Source: Strigamia acuminata
Lineage: Eukaryota; Arthropoda; Chilopoda; Geophilomorpha; Linotaeniidae
Assembly: GCA_949358305.1 (NCBI GenBank)
Contig: OX442318.1
Coordinates: 9,348,501-9,412,500 of the forward strand
Length of the DNA: 64,000 bases
Direction: 5' to 3'
Part shown: positions 32,160 through 44,246 of the stretch, in pieces
Position numbering within the stretch: the first letter of the stretch is position 1
How the letters are laid out: every line of letters begins with the position of its first letter
Notes under the pieces: model-generated
Databases searched by the model: none
What the model was told of the DNA's origin: nothing
The model's input: only the letters and a program-made list of their open reading frames with translations
Program-made: the position numbers and the translations under genes

Positions 32160-34766
32160 TTATGACGACCAGGTGAATTCCGCTTTCATTATCCAAGGCG
32201 CGCATATATAATAAAGCGGCCTTTTCTCAAGCAATGCCATAAAAGTCATTAGAATGCAGTCCCGTATTTACTCTAATGATCCAATTTCTTTGCAAAACAG
32301 TGCAACAGCAGTTGCATACCTACAATTAATTCAAATGGAAACTTTTATTTCCCCCTTTTCTTTCCTAACTAAACATCTTCTCACAACATACCATAAACTT
32401 GGAGTTTGACAAAATTCATTTCCGCAATTTATCGCCCTTTTTCGTCCCTTCTAAAGGAAGCGTGCGAGTGCAATAAAAATTAATATTGCGGAAACATTGC
32501 CAAAATGTTTTTATCTAGCGCCGCAATGTTTCTTGAATATTTTTGTCTCTTTCTGGATGGAATATTCGGAACCACCAAATTCTCGAGCTCCGTAAGAGGG
32601 AAACGCGAAATGAAAGGAGAATATTTCAAATTCTTCTACAATTCACGATTATTTCACTGCATTACGGTAGCCCAGAGGCGCCAATACAAATTCGCCCTTT
32701 CGATTGAGAACAACGATATTTCTCATTTGATTTTCAATAATATTTCGCTAGCTGCATTCAAAAATTTAAATATTTTGTGCGTTACCGCTACTTCAATTTT
32801 AAAACAAATATAACATCATTTCCCGTCCTATTTATTAAATTAAACTATGTTAATTATCTATTTATAATTATAATTACATACGTATAATACATTTATTATA
32901 ATTACTACAATAAATCAAAATTTAAACTTAAAATACACTTAAACTAAAATTGTATTTTTATTTTATTTAAACCCCGGCATTTATCCGGGCCTGGTGAACA
33001 TTAAAAAAATCCATGATTATTTGGGATCAACTCGAATTAGTATTTATAATTGATAAAAGTTACTTGGAAAGTCTGATGTTTCAGGATTTAAACTGATTAA
33101 AGCTGGATTGCAAAGAAAGCACACGTAAGCATTGGTAGCAGTGCATTTTTATTTTAAAACAGGAAATATGCAAATATAGTTCCTTTCCCTTTGTATCGAA
33201 ATGGACTTATTCCATATACATAGTGGGTCACCAAACTGACCTGGTGACCAAACATGACGTCACCTCAAAACCCCCCTTTTCAATACGACCTTTAAACGAC
33301 AGTTTTAACACTATCAGAAGCAAATCTAACCTACTAGTTGCATTCAAAAAGTCTAAAACAACTCGTTTCTGTCGTTTCGTGTTACGTCATTCTCAGAATC
33401 TGTCCACTAAACGCAAGACTGCTTATCCAAGCCGAAAATGACGTCACCCGTATCAACATGAAACGACAGAAACGAGTCGTTTTAGACTTTTCAAACGCAG
33501 CTAGTGTTTAACTGTTTTTCTCACCGTTTCAGTCCTGGCCGTAGGTCGTCCCTGACCTCTATGGAGAGTACACGCCAGTTTCTGCATGACAAAAATACCA
33601 TTCAAAACACCTTCACAAGTTTAAATAATTCCACAAAAATAAATAAAAACATTTTTTTAAAAAAAAAATCATTAAAAAAAAAAAAACATATATAAATTGA
33701 TGTGATCACACTGCTAACAACCGGTCTACACACAACACAACAACTCACCTTTGCACCTTTTTTCCCTCCAACATAAACACAAATCCTCAATTGCACTAAC
33801 TCATTTCGCCTTCCGCGTTTTCTCATATAAATATTTGATGAGCAGACCAACTTTCTTTTCTTATTCCCGCCCGCGCCGTCCCCAGCCGTCCGATGTGCAA
33901 TCAATCACCTCGTGCGAGCCAATCATCATTCAAATCAATCGTCGCATTAATACAAGCATCAAGACCTGTTAATTTCGCACAATGATCCATTTCCCCTTTT
34001 ACATTTTTAAAACGCCATCAAATATGAGCTCAGGATTCTTTTCAAAACAAATTGAAATTCAGAAATGGAAACTAAATGAATTATGAATGTCTACTTTAAA
34101 GCATTTGTACTCTGCTTTCAATATTTCATGTAGAAGCGTCGGTACAAAGCACAGAGAGAGAGAAAGAGAGATAAGAAATGGCAAAATATTCAAATATTCC
34201 CAATTGGTTATGCATGTACTTCAATAACACCATAAATCCTCCCATAATCTGCAGACGTCTCTTTCAACACGGTCTCCACTAATGCGCAAAGACGTGGAAT
34301 GATTCCACAGTTCTCCGTTAATGCACCTGCGCAATGACCTAGTTTTATTCAAAGCGGAAATAAAAGCGTGCGGCTTTTATATCGCAAGTGTTATTCAAAA
34401 ATTGTCCCACGCCGTTGAACGGGCAATTCAAACTACTCAAAAATGAAACCAATAGCTTTTTGTGCTGCAGGTGCTTAACGGTGAACACCCCTACAGTTCG
34501 CACAGTTGCACAGTTGTCTGCAGGGTTACCGTACTTTGCAGACCACCCCAAATTTATCAGTCAATTTTTAGAAACAAAATATTTCTTGGACGACATTGAA
34601 GTGTTTTTTGGTGTCTGCATTGCTTGGGAAGTTAATGTGCGACTGTCATTGCTGAATATGGTAACATGAGTGATTTTTTAAATTCCCGGTTCCCGGTACC
34701 AAAATGGCCGGTACTCCCGGGAAATCGGTACTCCCGGGACTAAAAAAGTTCAGGCAACGAAAAATG
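31540..34766. other. Intergenic, low complexity, no gene recognised
   Basis: Contains A-rich tracts (31833-31861, 33657-33685), a TATT simple repeat (32127-32161) and a short GA-rich run near 34158. Open frames at 32505-32813 and 33751-33972 have no recognisable motifs. A local CCCGGG-rich palindromic patch lies at 34686-34742. Confidence 0.4.
32127..32161. repeat. TATT simple repeat
   Basis: About eight uninterrupted copies of the tetranucleotide TTTA. Confidence 0.95.
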
Positions 34767-35189
34767 GCTAGTTGCACTCAAAAAGGCACCTCAGAATGTG
34801 TACTCCCATTGGTCGAGCCAGTTTACTGGTGTAGTGATCCGGAAAAGTAGACCCAAACACCAGAATTGCATTACAATGTACAGACATTGTAATCGATTGC
34901 CTAGGCAACGACCTAAAATTCAAACTTCCAGACGATGTAAGCAATAAACACAACAAACATGAGTTTGACATTTTTTAATGTGTGAAACTTCATTTTAATG
35001 ATGGAAATAACATTTTTTATTAAATAAAATCAAAATAACATTAACTAAATTAGTCATAACAATCACAACAATAAATAAAAAACAAAACTACTTCTCCTAG
35101 TAGTAGTATACAGTCTGGAGTTAGTAGTAAACTGGCTCGACCAATGGGAGTACACATTGTGAGGTGCCTTTTTGAGTGCAACTAGAGTG
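34767..35189. mobile_element. TIR element (family A), copy 2
   Basis: Long TIRs containing GTTGCACTCAAAAAGGCACC and TCCCATTGGTCGAGCC at both ends. It is about 95% alike with 40671-41096 along its length by eye, including the AT-rich middle. The outermost left bases are lost. Confidence 0.78.
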
Positions 35190-36400
35190 TAGACTATGAA
35201 GCTTAAAGTCTAACACCGTAGGCTGCTGACCTCTGCACATATTTGTTGGTATCTATGCACGATATATTGTGTACAATAATTTATGCTGTAATCAAATATG
35301 CACGGCTTGGCAAGTTATGACTTGATACTAAATTCAAACTGTGCATCCTATTGTGCTGTTTTCAGTGTTGCTGGAAACTGAATGGACCCCACAATCATCC
35401 ACAAACTACAGAGTAATCTTAATGTAGAACTACGTCTAACCTTGGGCTAACAGTCCAACAGTACAATCCTCACAGCGGAAATGAAAACCAACACCATAGA
35501 TATTACATCATCTTATATCTATATCTATGCCAGCACCAGCAACGGAAATGTCAACCAGCGCCATCTCTTGACAGGAATTAACAACATAACAATAAACACA
35601 CAATAAACAACCCCTTGTACATTGTTCCCCTTTGTTCTTTTCATGGTTTATGCTTATTTTAGGTTTTTCCAACCAAATTCAAAATGTCTAGAAACGTTAA
35701 ATTGGGAATGAACTTCTGATTGTTAAAGTGCTTCCAGGAGAAGCATCCACCAGCAAAGTGCTTGATTGTGTCGAAAGAAGTGGATCACAATTGGTTGATT
35801 GAGTGAAGAAGGAGAAATTTTAATTGCCATTTCCCTCTAAAACCCAAAAACCAACCCATAAACACACCCAAAATGTGCCTATTTACCATAGGCACATTTT
35901 CCTCGCCTGTTTTCCATGTTTAAATGCATGTTACATACGCTACGTGTTTATGAATGCGCTTACTATTTGCACAATTGGATTTGATGTTTTGCAAATATGA
36001 CTACACGCAATATCTACATCTTGCGAACTAAAATAAATAATTTGCTTCCCTCACACATCTACCTTCGCGTGAACTGAAACTAAAAATAGCCTCATATTAC
36101 CATCAGCGTTTAACGCTAAAAAAATACAGACATTTTGTGTTTTAGTTCAATTTTAAAACAAAAATGACATCATTTCCTGTCCTTACTTAAAATACACAAG
36201 TTACATCGCCAAAAAATATTTCTAAAACGTTGACACAACATTCCTGCATTCATTTTATCCCATGAATGAATAATGACGACATCAAAAATATTTTTCTATC
36301 AAATTCCGACATTTCTTTCCAATAAATAAATAAAATAAAATAGGTAAATGTTGTAGTGGTTCAACTAGCAGACGTAAATTGACATTTCCTTTGCAGGCAA
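35190..36400. other. Intergenic, nothing recognised
   Basis: AT-rich with no convincing frame, TIR pair or long tandem repeat. It lies directly upstream of the putative promoter region. Confidence 0.4.
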
Positions 36401-36429
36401 GCAGAGGTTAGCGCCAAGTGAATTTAATG

Positions 36430-36817
36430 CAAATGGCATTATATAAAGCGAGTCAAATACACAATCAACGCGTCGCTCGTCGACGATACCAACCCCGATC
36501 TTGTCCACCCACCCTCGACGACTGCATGAATTGCACTCGATCGATTGTGCAGCGCGAAAAGGAGGCTGTGCCATCACGTGACATGCGCACTAGGCGCATT
36601 CGCTTCCCTCCTCGGCACACCTCAGCACTCGACAAAAGGAAAACCTATGCCGAGCTGCACACGGTCGAGGGCTCCTAGCAGATGCCTCCCGCCCGCACCG
36701 AGTGATGCCGGAGACCGAGTGCAGCGGCTGTTCAGTGAGCTGTGCGCTTTAGGATAAAATCCAGCGACTCATTACACTAACACTAACAACCGAGCGGCAT
36801 CGGGGGCAACGAGCAGC
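36430..36817 (+). promoter_or_regulatory. Putative promoter and 5' UTR of downstream gene
   Basis: TATATAAA at 36440-36447 is a good TATA box, and an arthropod-type initiator TTCAGTG lies at 36731-36737. The stretch 36470-36815 is clearly GC-richer than its surroundings and has many CpG. Which start is used cannot be told from sequence. If the TATA box is used, the leader is about 340 nt with several upstream ATGs. Confidence 0.4.
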
Positions 36818-36881
36818 ATGCACTCTACGCCAGGTATCCATCTCATCGTCTCATTTTTCATCATCCGAGGGTTCGTGCAAG
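36818..36881 (+). CDS. Putative first coding exon with signal peptide (gene incomplete in window)
   Basis: ATG at 36818 in the context GCAGCATGC, then 21 codons: MHSTPGIHLIVSFFIIRGFV followed by QG across a consensus donor AAG|GTAAGA at 36882. A short polar start, a hydrophobic core (IHLIVSFFII) and a small-residue end make a plausible signal peptide. The phase 1 exit is the usual phase into extracellular Ig-type exons. Its place about 20 kb downstream of a Dscam 3' end, same strand, suggests a second Dscam-like gene, but no following exon was found, so this is inference. Other secreted or membrane proteins fit equally. Confidence 0.5.
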
Positions 36882-36934
36882 GTAAGAGATGTTTATTCTT
36901 GGCTTTTTTTGGACGGGAAACGCGTTTTTTGGGA

Positions 36935-37075
36935 AAATGAAGAAAGGTTTTTGGGTTTTTTGGATCAAATTTTGAGTTTTTTGGTGGAATTTTGGGTTTT
37001 TTGGATGGAATTTTGAGTTTTTGGATGGAATTTTGGGTTTTTTTGGTGGATTTTTTTTTTTTTGGAGGAAATTGA
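36935..37075. repeat. Short T/G-rich minisatellite
   Basis: Irregular units of about 23-30 bp of the form TTTTGGGTTTTTTGGATGGAA, immediately downstream of the putative first exon. The minus-strand open frame across it is a by-product of the repeat. Confidence 0.8.
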
Positions 37076-37321
37076 AACTTAATGATGAATTTGGGTTTGT
37101 TTGTATTGTTTGGTTGTAGTAATTGCATTTGTTGGGTTTTGATTGCTTTTTTTTTGTAAAAATTTGCGTGATTACAAGGTGGTATGGATTTTTTGAAAAG
37201 CTGTTCAGTTTATGTGATGTTATAATAGGGATGTTGCGGGACTCGATTTGTACGTGTGTATGTTTTACTTATGGATTTTAGTGTGGAAGAATAGGAATTT
37301 TTTTATGTGCGAGTTGGAAAT

Positions 37322-37461
37322 GTGTGTTTATATTGAGTTTTTTTTTTTTTTTTTTTTTTTGTAAATGTGTGGAGGAAAATCATTACGTACATTTTACATT
37401 AGAAATGTGAGAAAATATGGCATTTTAAATTGAAATGGCAGATGGATTTTTTTTTTTTTTT
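37322..37461. repeat. Poly(T) tracts
   Basis: Uninterrupted or near-uninterrupted T runs of about 20 or more at 37340-37360 and 37447-37466, with another at 37561-37575. Confidence 0.9.
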
Positions 37462-37589
37462 TTTTCTTTGCTTACAAAATACGGAATAAAATAAAATAAA
37501 AAACAGCAGATAAATAGAATTATTTTATAACATTTTTAGAAGTTTTTAAGAATTCATAGATTTTTTTTTTTTTTTATTATATTTTCCAA

Positions 37590-37945
37590 AAATTTTAGAA
37601 TTTTTTCAGTAAATTTTAGAATTTTTTTCAGTAAATTTTAGAATTTTTTTCAGTAAATTTTAGAATTTTTCTCAGTACATTTTAGAATTTTTTTCAGTAA
37701 ATTTTAGAATTTTTCTCAGTACATTTCAAAATTTTTCTCACTAAATTTTAGAATTTTTCTCACTAAATTTTAGAATTTTTCTCACTAAATTTTAGAATCT
37801 TTCTCACTAAATTTTAGAATTTTTCTCACTAAATTTTAGAATTTTTCTCACTAAATTTTACAATTTTTCTCACTAAATTTTACAGTTTTTCTCACTAAAT
37901 TTTACAATTTTTTTCACTAAATTTTACAATTTTTCTCAGTAATTT
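37590..37945. repeat. 22-bp AT-rich minisatellite, about 16 copies
   Basis: Units of AGAATTTTTCTCACTAAATT plus TT. There is a gradient from CAGTAAATTTT variants on the left to CACTAAATTTTACAA variants on the right. Confidence 0.95.
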
Positions 37946-39169
37946 TAAAAATCGTTTTTCAATCTCACAAATTTTCACAAATTTCCCCACAAATTAAAAA
38001 AAAAAAGAAATCTAAAGCCAAACGCCCCAAAAATAAAAAAAATCAAACTTAAAACAAAAGTTTGCTAACCACCAAGCCAACTTACTCGCACATCTAAAGG
38101 TATAAAATCCCGCGATAACGTTTCCCATTGCCCTAACCCAAAACACTAAAACGACTGATAATACACACATTTCACCGCACAAACGACACCTTCTCTTACA
38201 CCGTGCTTAACGACAACCTCGAATGAAACTTTTAAACTAAACCCCCCGCAATAAGAAAAGAAAAATGTATGGCGGATAAATTACATCAAATTTATTAAGT
38301 AGCATAAAACGCGTGAGTTAGGGCTGCTTTGCATCTAGATATATGTGTATATAGTGATGGCGACATATGTTGGCATCAAGACCAGCTTGGAAAATTGTGT
38401 GAATACGTGTGGTTTCCAAGACAACATGCGAAAAGCGAAAAGCATGAGATTGAGGCATTTTGCATCCAAAGTGTTACTTTATCCCTCTTTACGGGCCTAT
38501 GACGTTAGACCTGCTCGAATTATTTCAGTTTGGGTGTTAAGCAGCTAATTGAATCCATGCATGCTTCATTATCTTTACTGCCAATTGTAAATTAAGGATA
38601 AAGGAAATGCTGTATTGGGCGCGAGCATTCAAAATTAATTCAATTTCAATTTAACTTTAACTGATTGCATTTAATTTAATTTAATTGAATTGAAAAAAAA
38701 ATTATTACAAAAAAAATTATTGGTTTTTTTTTTAATTTTTTTTTTTTTTAAATAAAAAGAATTGTTATTAAAATGAAGATTGAAAAAGTTTTAATTAAAT
38801 TAAGATTTTTATTTTTGTTTTATTTTTTGTTATTTTTTTTTCTTCTGGTTTCTGAAAAGTTAATAAAGAAAGAAAATATTTCAAAAAATTAATAAAGAAG
38901 TAAAATATTTCATAAAAGTTAATAAAGAAACAAAATATTTCACCAAAAAATTAAAAGGAAAACAACACAAAAAATCTAAAAATAAATAAAAATAAAAATA
39001 AAAATTGGGAAGGTTGGTGGAAAATTGATTTAAAAAAGATTTTTAATATATTTTCCTCTTGTTGTGCGTGGGCCCCATTAGACCGTGGGCCTCTAATAGA
39101 GAGCGGGAAAATTTAAAATTTGCAATTAGTGTGCAGGTACTCTCTATTATAATGCAGAGTAGAAAGTGA
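37946..39169. other. AT-rich region, nothing recognised
   Basis: Low-complexity A and T runs, especially at 38640-39010. No exon or TIR element was recognised. Confidence 0.4.
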
Positions 39170-39184
39170 ATTTTCGAATGAAAA

Positions 39185-39505
39185 TGAAATTTTGATAAAA
39201 ATTTGAATTTTTTAATGGAAAATTGAGTGAAATTAATTTTTTAATGGAAAATTTAGTAAAATTTGAATTTTTTAATGAAAAATTTAGTAAAATTAGAATT
39301 TTTTAATGGAAAATTGAGTCAAATTAGAATTTTTTAATGGAAAATTGAGTCAAATTAGAATTTTTAAATGGAAAATTTAGTAAAATTTGAATTTTTTAAT
39401 GGAAAAATTAGTAAAATTAGAATTTTTTAATGGAAAATTCAGTAAAATTAGAATTTTTTAATGGAAAATTTAGTAAAATTTGAATTTTTTAATGAAAAAT
39501 TCAAA
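39185..39505. repeat. About 31-bp AT-rich minisatellite, about 10 copies
   Basis: Units of the form AATTTTTTAATGGAAAATTG followed by AGTCAAATTAG, with GTAAAATTTG variants. Confidence 0.95.
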
Positions 39506-40492
39506 AGAAATTAAATTTGTGACAAAAAAATAAACTTTTTACATAACATTTTACGCAGAGAAAAAAATCATTCTACCTATAATACGCTCGTGCACAATTA
39601 TAAGAAATACGGTATATAAATAATTTACCAAAAAAAAAAAATAATAACAAAAAAAAAAAAATTTAACCAACCAATCAATAACTTCTCAATAAGTAATCAC
39701 AAAGCACTTCAAAATCCTCTCGAAAAACACAATTTCCATTAAAATTTTTTCTAAGCCAATTGAAAAATAAAAAATAAAAAATTAAACAAAAAAAAAAAAT
39801 TTAAAATGAGTAAAAAGAGACGAAAGAAAAAAAAATCAATTGTAGATTTTTCTTTTCAGTCGTATGTACCGCAAAATCAACCGCTCTTAATTCTCAGTGG
39901 TTTCGTTTACGAATTGCTTACAAAAGAGAAAGGAACTTCCAAAACATGCAAGCAAAAAAAGATTCTCATTTAGATAAAACAAACAATACCATAACCGAAT
40001 GTAAATTACGTCCAAAAAATATTCGCAAATGCAAACGCAATTTTTTCCACATAAACCCATCTCGGCTTTCCGCTGCATTTAAGATACAAAAACCATCAAA
40101 CTTAATTATAAAAACGAAGACAAAAAAAAAAAAAAAGAGAAAAAAAATATCACGGCTTAACTTAAATTTAATAACCTTCAAGCTCAATACATCATCATTA
40201 AAATATTCACTTATCTCGTGTTAACACACTGCAATATTTCAAATCCAAGTGTGTCACATCTTTAACATTTATTATGTTTTATTTGATTTGCGTTCGTGAA
40301 TCAAAATTTTAATTGTGGCCATAAAACAATTTTTCTTTTTCCTTGAATTCCACGCTCAAATGGACGTGCTAGCAATTATTTGTTTGCGACATAGCAAAAT
40401 CTCCGACAAAATCGCAACTGCCAACCACCAGGTGGCATTTCACTCAAGTAATTACCACATCAACAGGATATGAGTCACTCTATTAGTACGTT

Positions 40493-40600
40493 TACGTTTA
40501 TGGAATATTTCGAGTGGTGAAAAAATCAAATTGTTGTGCTTACATGCAGAAAATAATACGTGATCACAAGAGAAAGTACCGGGTTCGTACGTCTTACAAA
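40493..40600. mobile_element. Fragment of family G element
   Basis: TAGTACGTTTACGTTTATGG, then AATATTTCGAGTGGTGAAAA, AAATTGTTGTG and ACGTGATCACAAGAG match the complement of the right end of the element at 10834-11701. Confidence 0.65.
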
Positions 40601-40670
40601 AAGTCATGCTTCAGAAGTCACTTGTGCGTAAGACACCAATCGACGTTATCTTGCTTATAGAAATGAATTA

Positions 40671-41096
40671 TACTCGAGTTGCACTCAAAAAGGCACCTCA
40701 CAATGTGTACTCCCATTGGTCGAGCCAGTTTACTGGTGTAGTGATCCGGAAAAGTAGACCGAAACACCGGAATTGCATTACAATGTACAGACATTGCAAT
40801 CGATTGCTTAGGCAACGGCCTAAAATTCAAACTTCCAGACGATGTAAGCAATAAACACAACAAACATGAGTTTGACATTTTTTAATGTGTGAAACTTCAT
40901 TTTGATGATGGAATTAACATTTTTTATTAAATAAAATCAAAATAGCATAAACTAAATTAGTCATAACAATCACAACAATAAATAAAAAACAAAACTACTT
41001 CTTCTAGTAGTAGTATACAGTCTGGAGTTAGTAGTAAACTGGCTCGACCAATGGGAGTACACATTGTGAGGTGCCTTTTTGAGTGCAACTCGAGTA
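40671..41096. mobile_element. TIR element (family A), copy 3, TSD TA
   Basis: 426 bp with TIRs TACTCGAGTTGCACTCAAAA(AGGCACCTCACAATGTG), flanked by TA on both sides. It lies at the left edge of a family H remnant, which it appears to have split. Confidence 0.82.
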
Positions 41097-41098
41097 TA

Positions 41099-41392
41099 GT
41101 TAAAAATGATTTGGTCATGTTGGTTTATTGCATTCGCACACGTCTTGCGCTACCTGTACGTGTTGGCTCCAAACCGGAAGTGTCCAAGTCACGTTCTGAG
41201 TCGCAAGATTACAAGAACTCCCTCTGGTGGAAGACCCTCATTCAGGATTTGCATATTGGATCCAGGTGACACTCAAAATATAAACAACAGTTCAGCCATA
41301 AAACACCGTGTTAAAAAAAATTTGATACAAACATTCGTTCTACCGAACCGATTTCTCGGGTTCTTGCGATTCGTTATAACGAGCCTCGACTG
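41099..41392. mobile_element. pogo/Tigger-like element (family H), right part
   Basis: Begins with the family block GTTAAAAATGATTTGGTC directly after copy 3 of family A and ends with the complement of CAGTCGAGGCTCGTTATAAC. The middle (TCTGGTGGAAGACC, TGCATATTGGATCC, GGTGACAC) is homologous to 29775-29825. Its left half is not clearly preserved before 40670. Confidence 0.65.
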
Positions 41393-41396
41393 TATC

Positions 41397-42573
41397 CAAA
41401 TACACCAACGATGCGTTCAATCTGGTGACTTAATGTACATTTAGTTAATTTCTTTATTTTTGTTCCTTTTAGTCAGCGGTTAAGACTTTAAAATGTGTCT
41501 CTTCCGTCAAAAGGAAATCGCCAAAAAGTTCTTTAGCAAAAGAAACCAAAAGAATCACATTTCTTCCGTTTGCATTTTCCTTTCGAGATAGCGATACAAT
41601 CTGCGCATGCGTCATGCATTAGTTATCACATTAACATTTTACGAAGCACTACTAAAAATAAAATGTGTTTTAACGTGTAAATTAACAAAACGTTATTTAT
41701 TTACTTAATTGTCTCATACAATAATTAAGTGCATTAGTTCAAAGTACACTTTCTCCCTTGTGGAAAAGAAAGAAAAGAAAATATTGGACTTTTCTTGTTG
41801 AAACTGAACAAACACAAAGTCTTCATTCATAAGTAACTTACGGTAAAGTAAAAACTCCAGAAGTATATTCACCTACTTCAAATTAATCACACTTAAATCC
41901 ACTCTAATATACACATAAAAGTGCCTCCTTCTAAACAGTGCAGACCAATCAAAGAAGTGATGCTACATTGCATCGAATTTGTTGTAAACAATACTCCCCA
42001 TTAAGTTTCTTATTAGTGGTTCAATGGAAGAACTGAGTGTAAAAAAAACCTGCGAGTTCAGCAACCGGTTTGAAAAAGCCAGAAAAAAGAAAAATATATT
42101 GTCAACTGACAATCAAAGTAAATTGTAAAGTCACTTGCAACAAGAAATTGTAGACAGAAGGAACACAACATTGGAAGCTTGCAATAAAAGAATCACAAGA
42201 GTTCAATGGAACATACTGTTCCACACAGGGTTAGTTTTATTCCAACTAAAACAACAGACAACAGAGCCACCAGCAACACAATGAAAACATAAAATCTTAT
42301 GACCATGACCCTGCCACAAATAGGCTTAGTTACAATATTCAAATCCAACACGCAGTAAACACGGCTTTAACGCGGTAATCAATGGGAGTTTGATGCTTCG
42401 GCCGTAAACAATCCGATCCATCACCAAGGTAGATGTTTCCATTGAATAGCCAATGCGGATCTAACAGAAAAACAACTAAGGTGATCGTCCTTTTCGCAGA
42501 ATTTGAGCGAGGTCAGCACTTAGCGGCAAGCAAGGTACGCATCGCCAATGGCCGCAGGAAAATAGGGACACTG
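41397..42573. other. Nothing recognised
   Basis: AT-rich stretch without a supported gene, TIR pair or tandem repeat. Confidence 0.4.
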
Positions 42574-42955
42574 TACTCTTGTTCGAGTCAAAAGAGTCCT
42601 TTCTCCCATTGGCCGAGGCATTTTACTGGTGTAGTGATCCAAAAAAATAGACCCAAACCCCAGAATTGCATTACAATGTACAGACGTTGTAATCGATTAC
42701 CTATTGTTAGGAAATTGTTTGCTTTCCTGGCAAAGCAACCAATAAACAAAACAAACATGAGTTTTAAATTAAAAAGTGCATAAAACTTTATTTTATAAAT
42801 GGAAAAAATATTTTATAATAAAAAACAATTAAAATCATATAAATTTAAAAATAAAAATAAAAACTACTTCTCCTAGTGGTAGTATACAGTCTTGAGTTAG
42901 GAGTAACGAGGCTCGGCCAATGGGAGAAAGGACTCTTTTGACTCGAACAAGAGTA
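42574..42955. mobile_element. TIR element (family A), copy 4
   Basis: TIRs TACTCTTGTTCGAGTCAAAA(GAGTCCTTTCTCCCATTGGCCGAG), 382 bp, close to copy 1 at the ends. Flanking dinucleotides are TG and TT, so the TSD has decayed. Confidence 0.78.
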
Positions 42956-44246
42956 TTCGCGCCATTATCTACTGAAATAACATGCATTGCCTTTCGGTTG
43001 TTTATCCGGAGTGATTGGAGTGAGATTTAGATGGATAACATGGGGTTTCTTTCTCAATAAATGGATTAGATCACAATGGCTGTTGCGGCAGCAACTCGAA
43101 TTGTATTTGACTTTGATAAACTTGAAAATGCTGGATGTTAATGGATTCAAACTGATTTATTGTAGATCTGTATGCGTTGCTTACATTTGTAACAGTGAAT
43201 TTTTATTAAAGTATAAGAACAACGTAAAAGCCGATACTCAAAAGTAATAACAAACTAAAGCGAGATAAATATGATGCATAGACGTTACAATAAAAATAAA
43301 AAGACAAACAAATGGCCCGCTTTCTGCTTTCCTCCTTCCCCCAGTGTAAAAACCTCGTACATTTTACGACGTTTGCTCCTGGTTATAGTCGGGAAAAGCT
43401 GTGCAACACACGCCGCTTGTTGCCATGACAATTCCGATGCTTTGATTACGTGCTACAGTGAGCTTTACAAGAAAACCATGAATATCTTCTCTCTTCCCTC
43501 ATCTCACCTTATCACACCGAGTTGGGTTCACGACACCAAAGCCTGTGATGGGTGCCAGTCACAAAACGTGTTAGGTTCGGTCCACGAGAGAAACATAGGT
43601 AATGCTTCCGATGATAAACCCCGTCGAGTGGAGAGATCCTCTCACACGCGAATGGGCCCCAGCCCATAAACCGTCCCACTCCACACCTGAATCCATCTCA
43701 ACACAACTTTATAACTATTCAATAGGTGCACACAGAGTGAGACGCCTCCAGCATCGCACTACACGTTCCTGTTTCCGTTCACTGACCCCCCGGCCAAATA
43801 GGGGGTCTCCAAGAAGAAATTATACTTGGCACACTGACTTACGAGTGGCAAAGACAAAGGAGTTACCCACAAGCAAAATCTTCCTCTGCATAAAAATCCT
43901 TGCAGTTGAAATGCAGTGGAGCGGAAACTCCTAAGGCTTTGTGCACCCGGCTCTTTTGCTGCTGCTGATAAGAGGTCGAGGGCATTTATAGTAATTTGAA
44001 CTGCTGACACTTTCACGCACCCCCTTCCACAGTTACAAATGAAGCTAACGTGGCACAAACGCCTTCGATCGCTTCACTCATTTACCACTACTCACGGGCT
44101 CCATTTTTGACTCGGCTTTCTGCTTAGTGGCGTTTTAAGACCCGCACGCGCACACACCTCAGACAGACTCGTGCCGTAGTCAATTTATCGCTAAATGAGC
44201 TACTCGAGTGATTTTCTTACTTATGGCTTACATATCTGACCGGCAG
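42956..44246. other. Nothing recognised; moderately GC-rich patch
   Basis: The 43320-44060 stretch is less AT-rich and has overlapping open frames on both strands, but no frame shows a conserved motif or splice-bounded exon. Confidence 0.4.

Noticed and set aside
34686-34742. CCCGGG-rich palindromic patch as a MITE
   Set aside because: Only short imperfect arms and a direct repeat of GGTACTCCCGGGA; no TIR boundaries or TSD could be defined.
36418-36678. 86-codon frame upstream of the putative signal-peptide exon
   Set aside because: Lies in the presumed 5' UTR/promoter and overlaps another frame; more likely leader sequence than a protein.
36772-37128. Lysine-rich minus-strand open frame of 118 codons
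   Set aside because: Spans the T-rich minisatellite; composition (K, P, N runs) is explained by the repeat.
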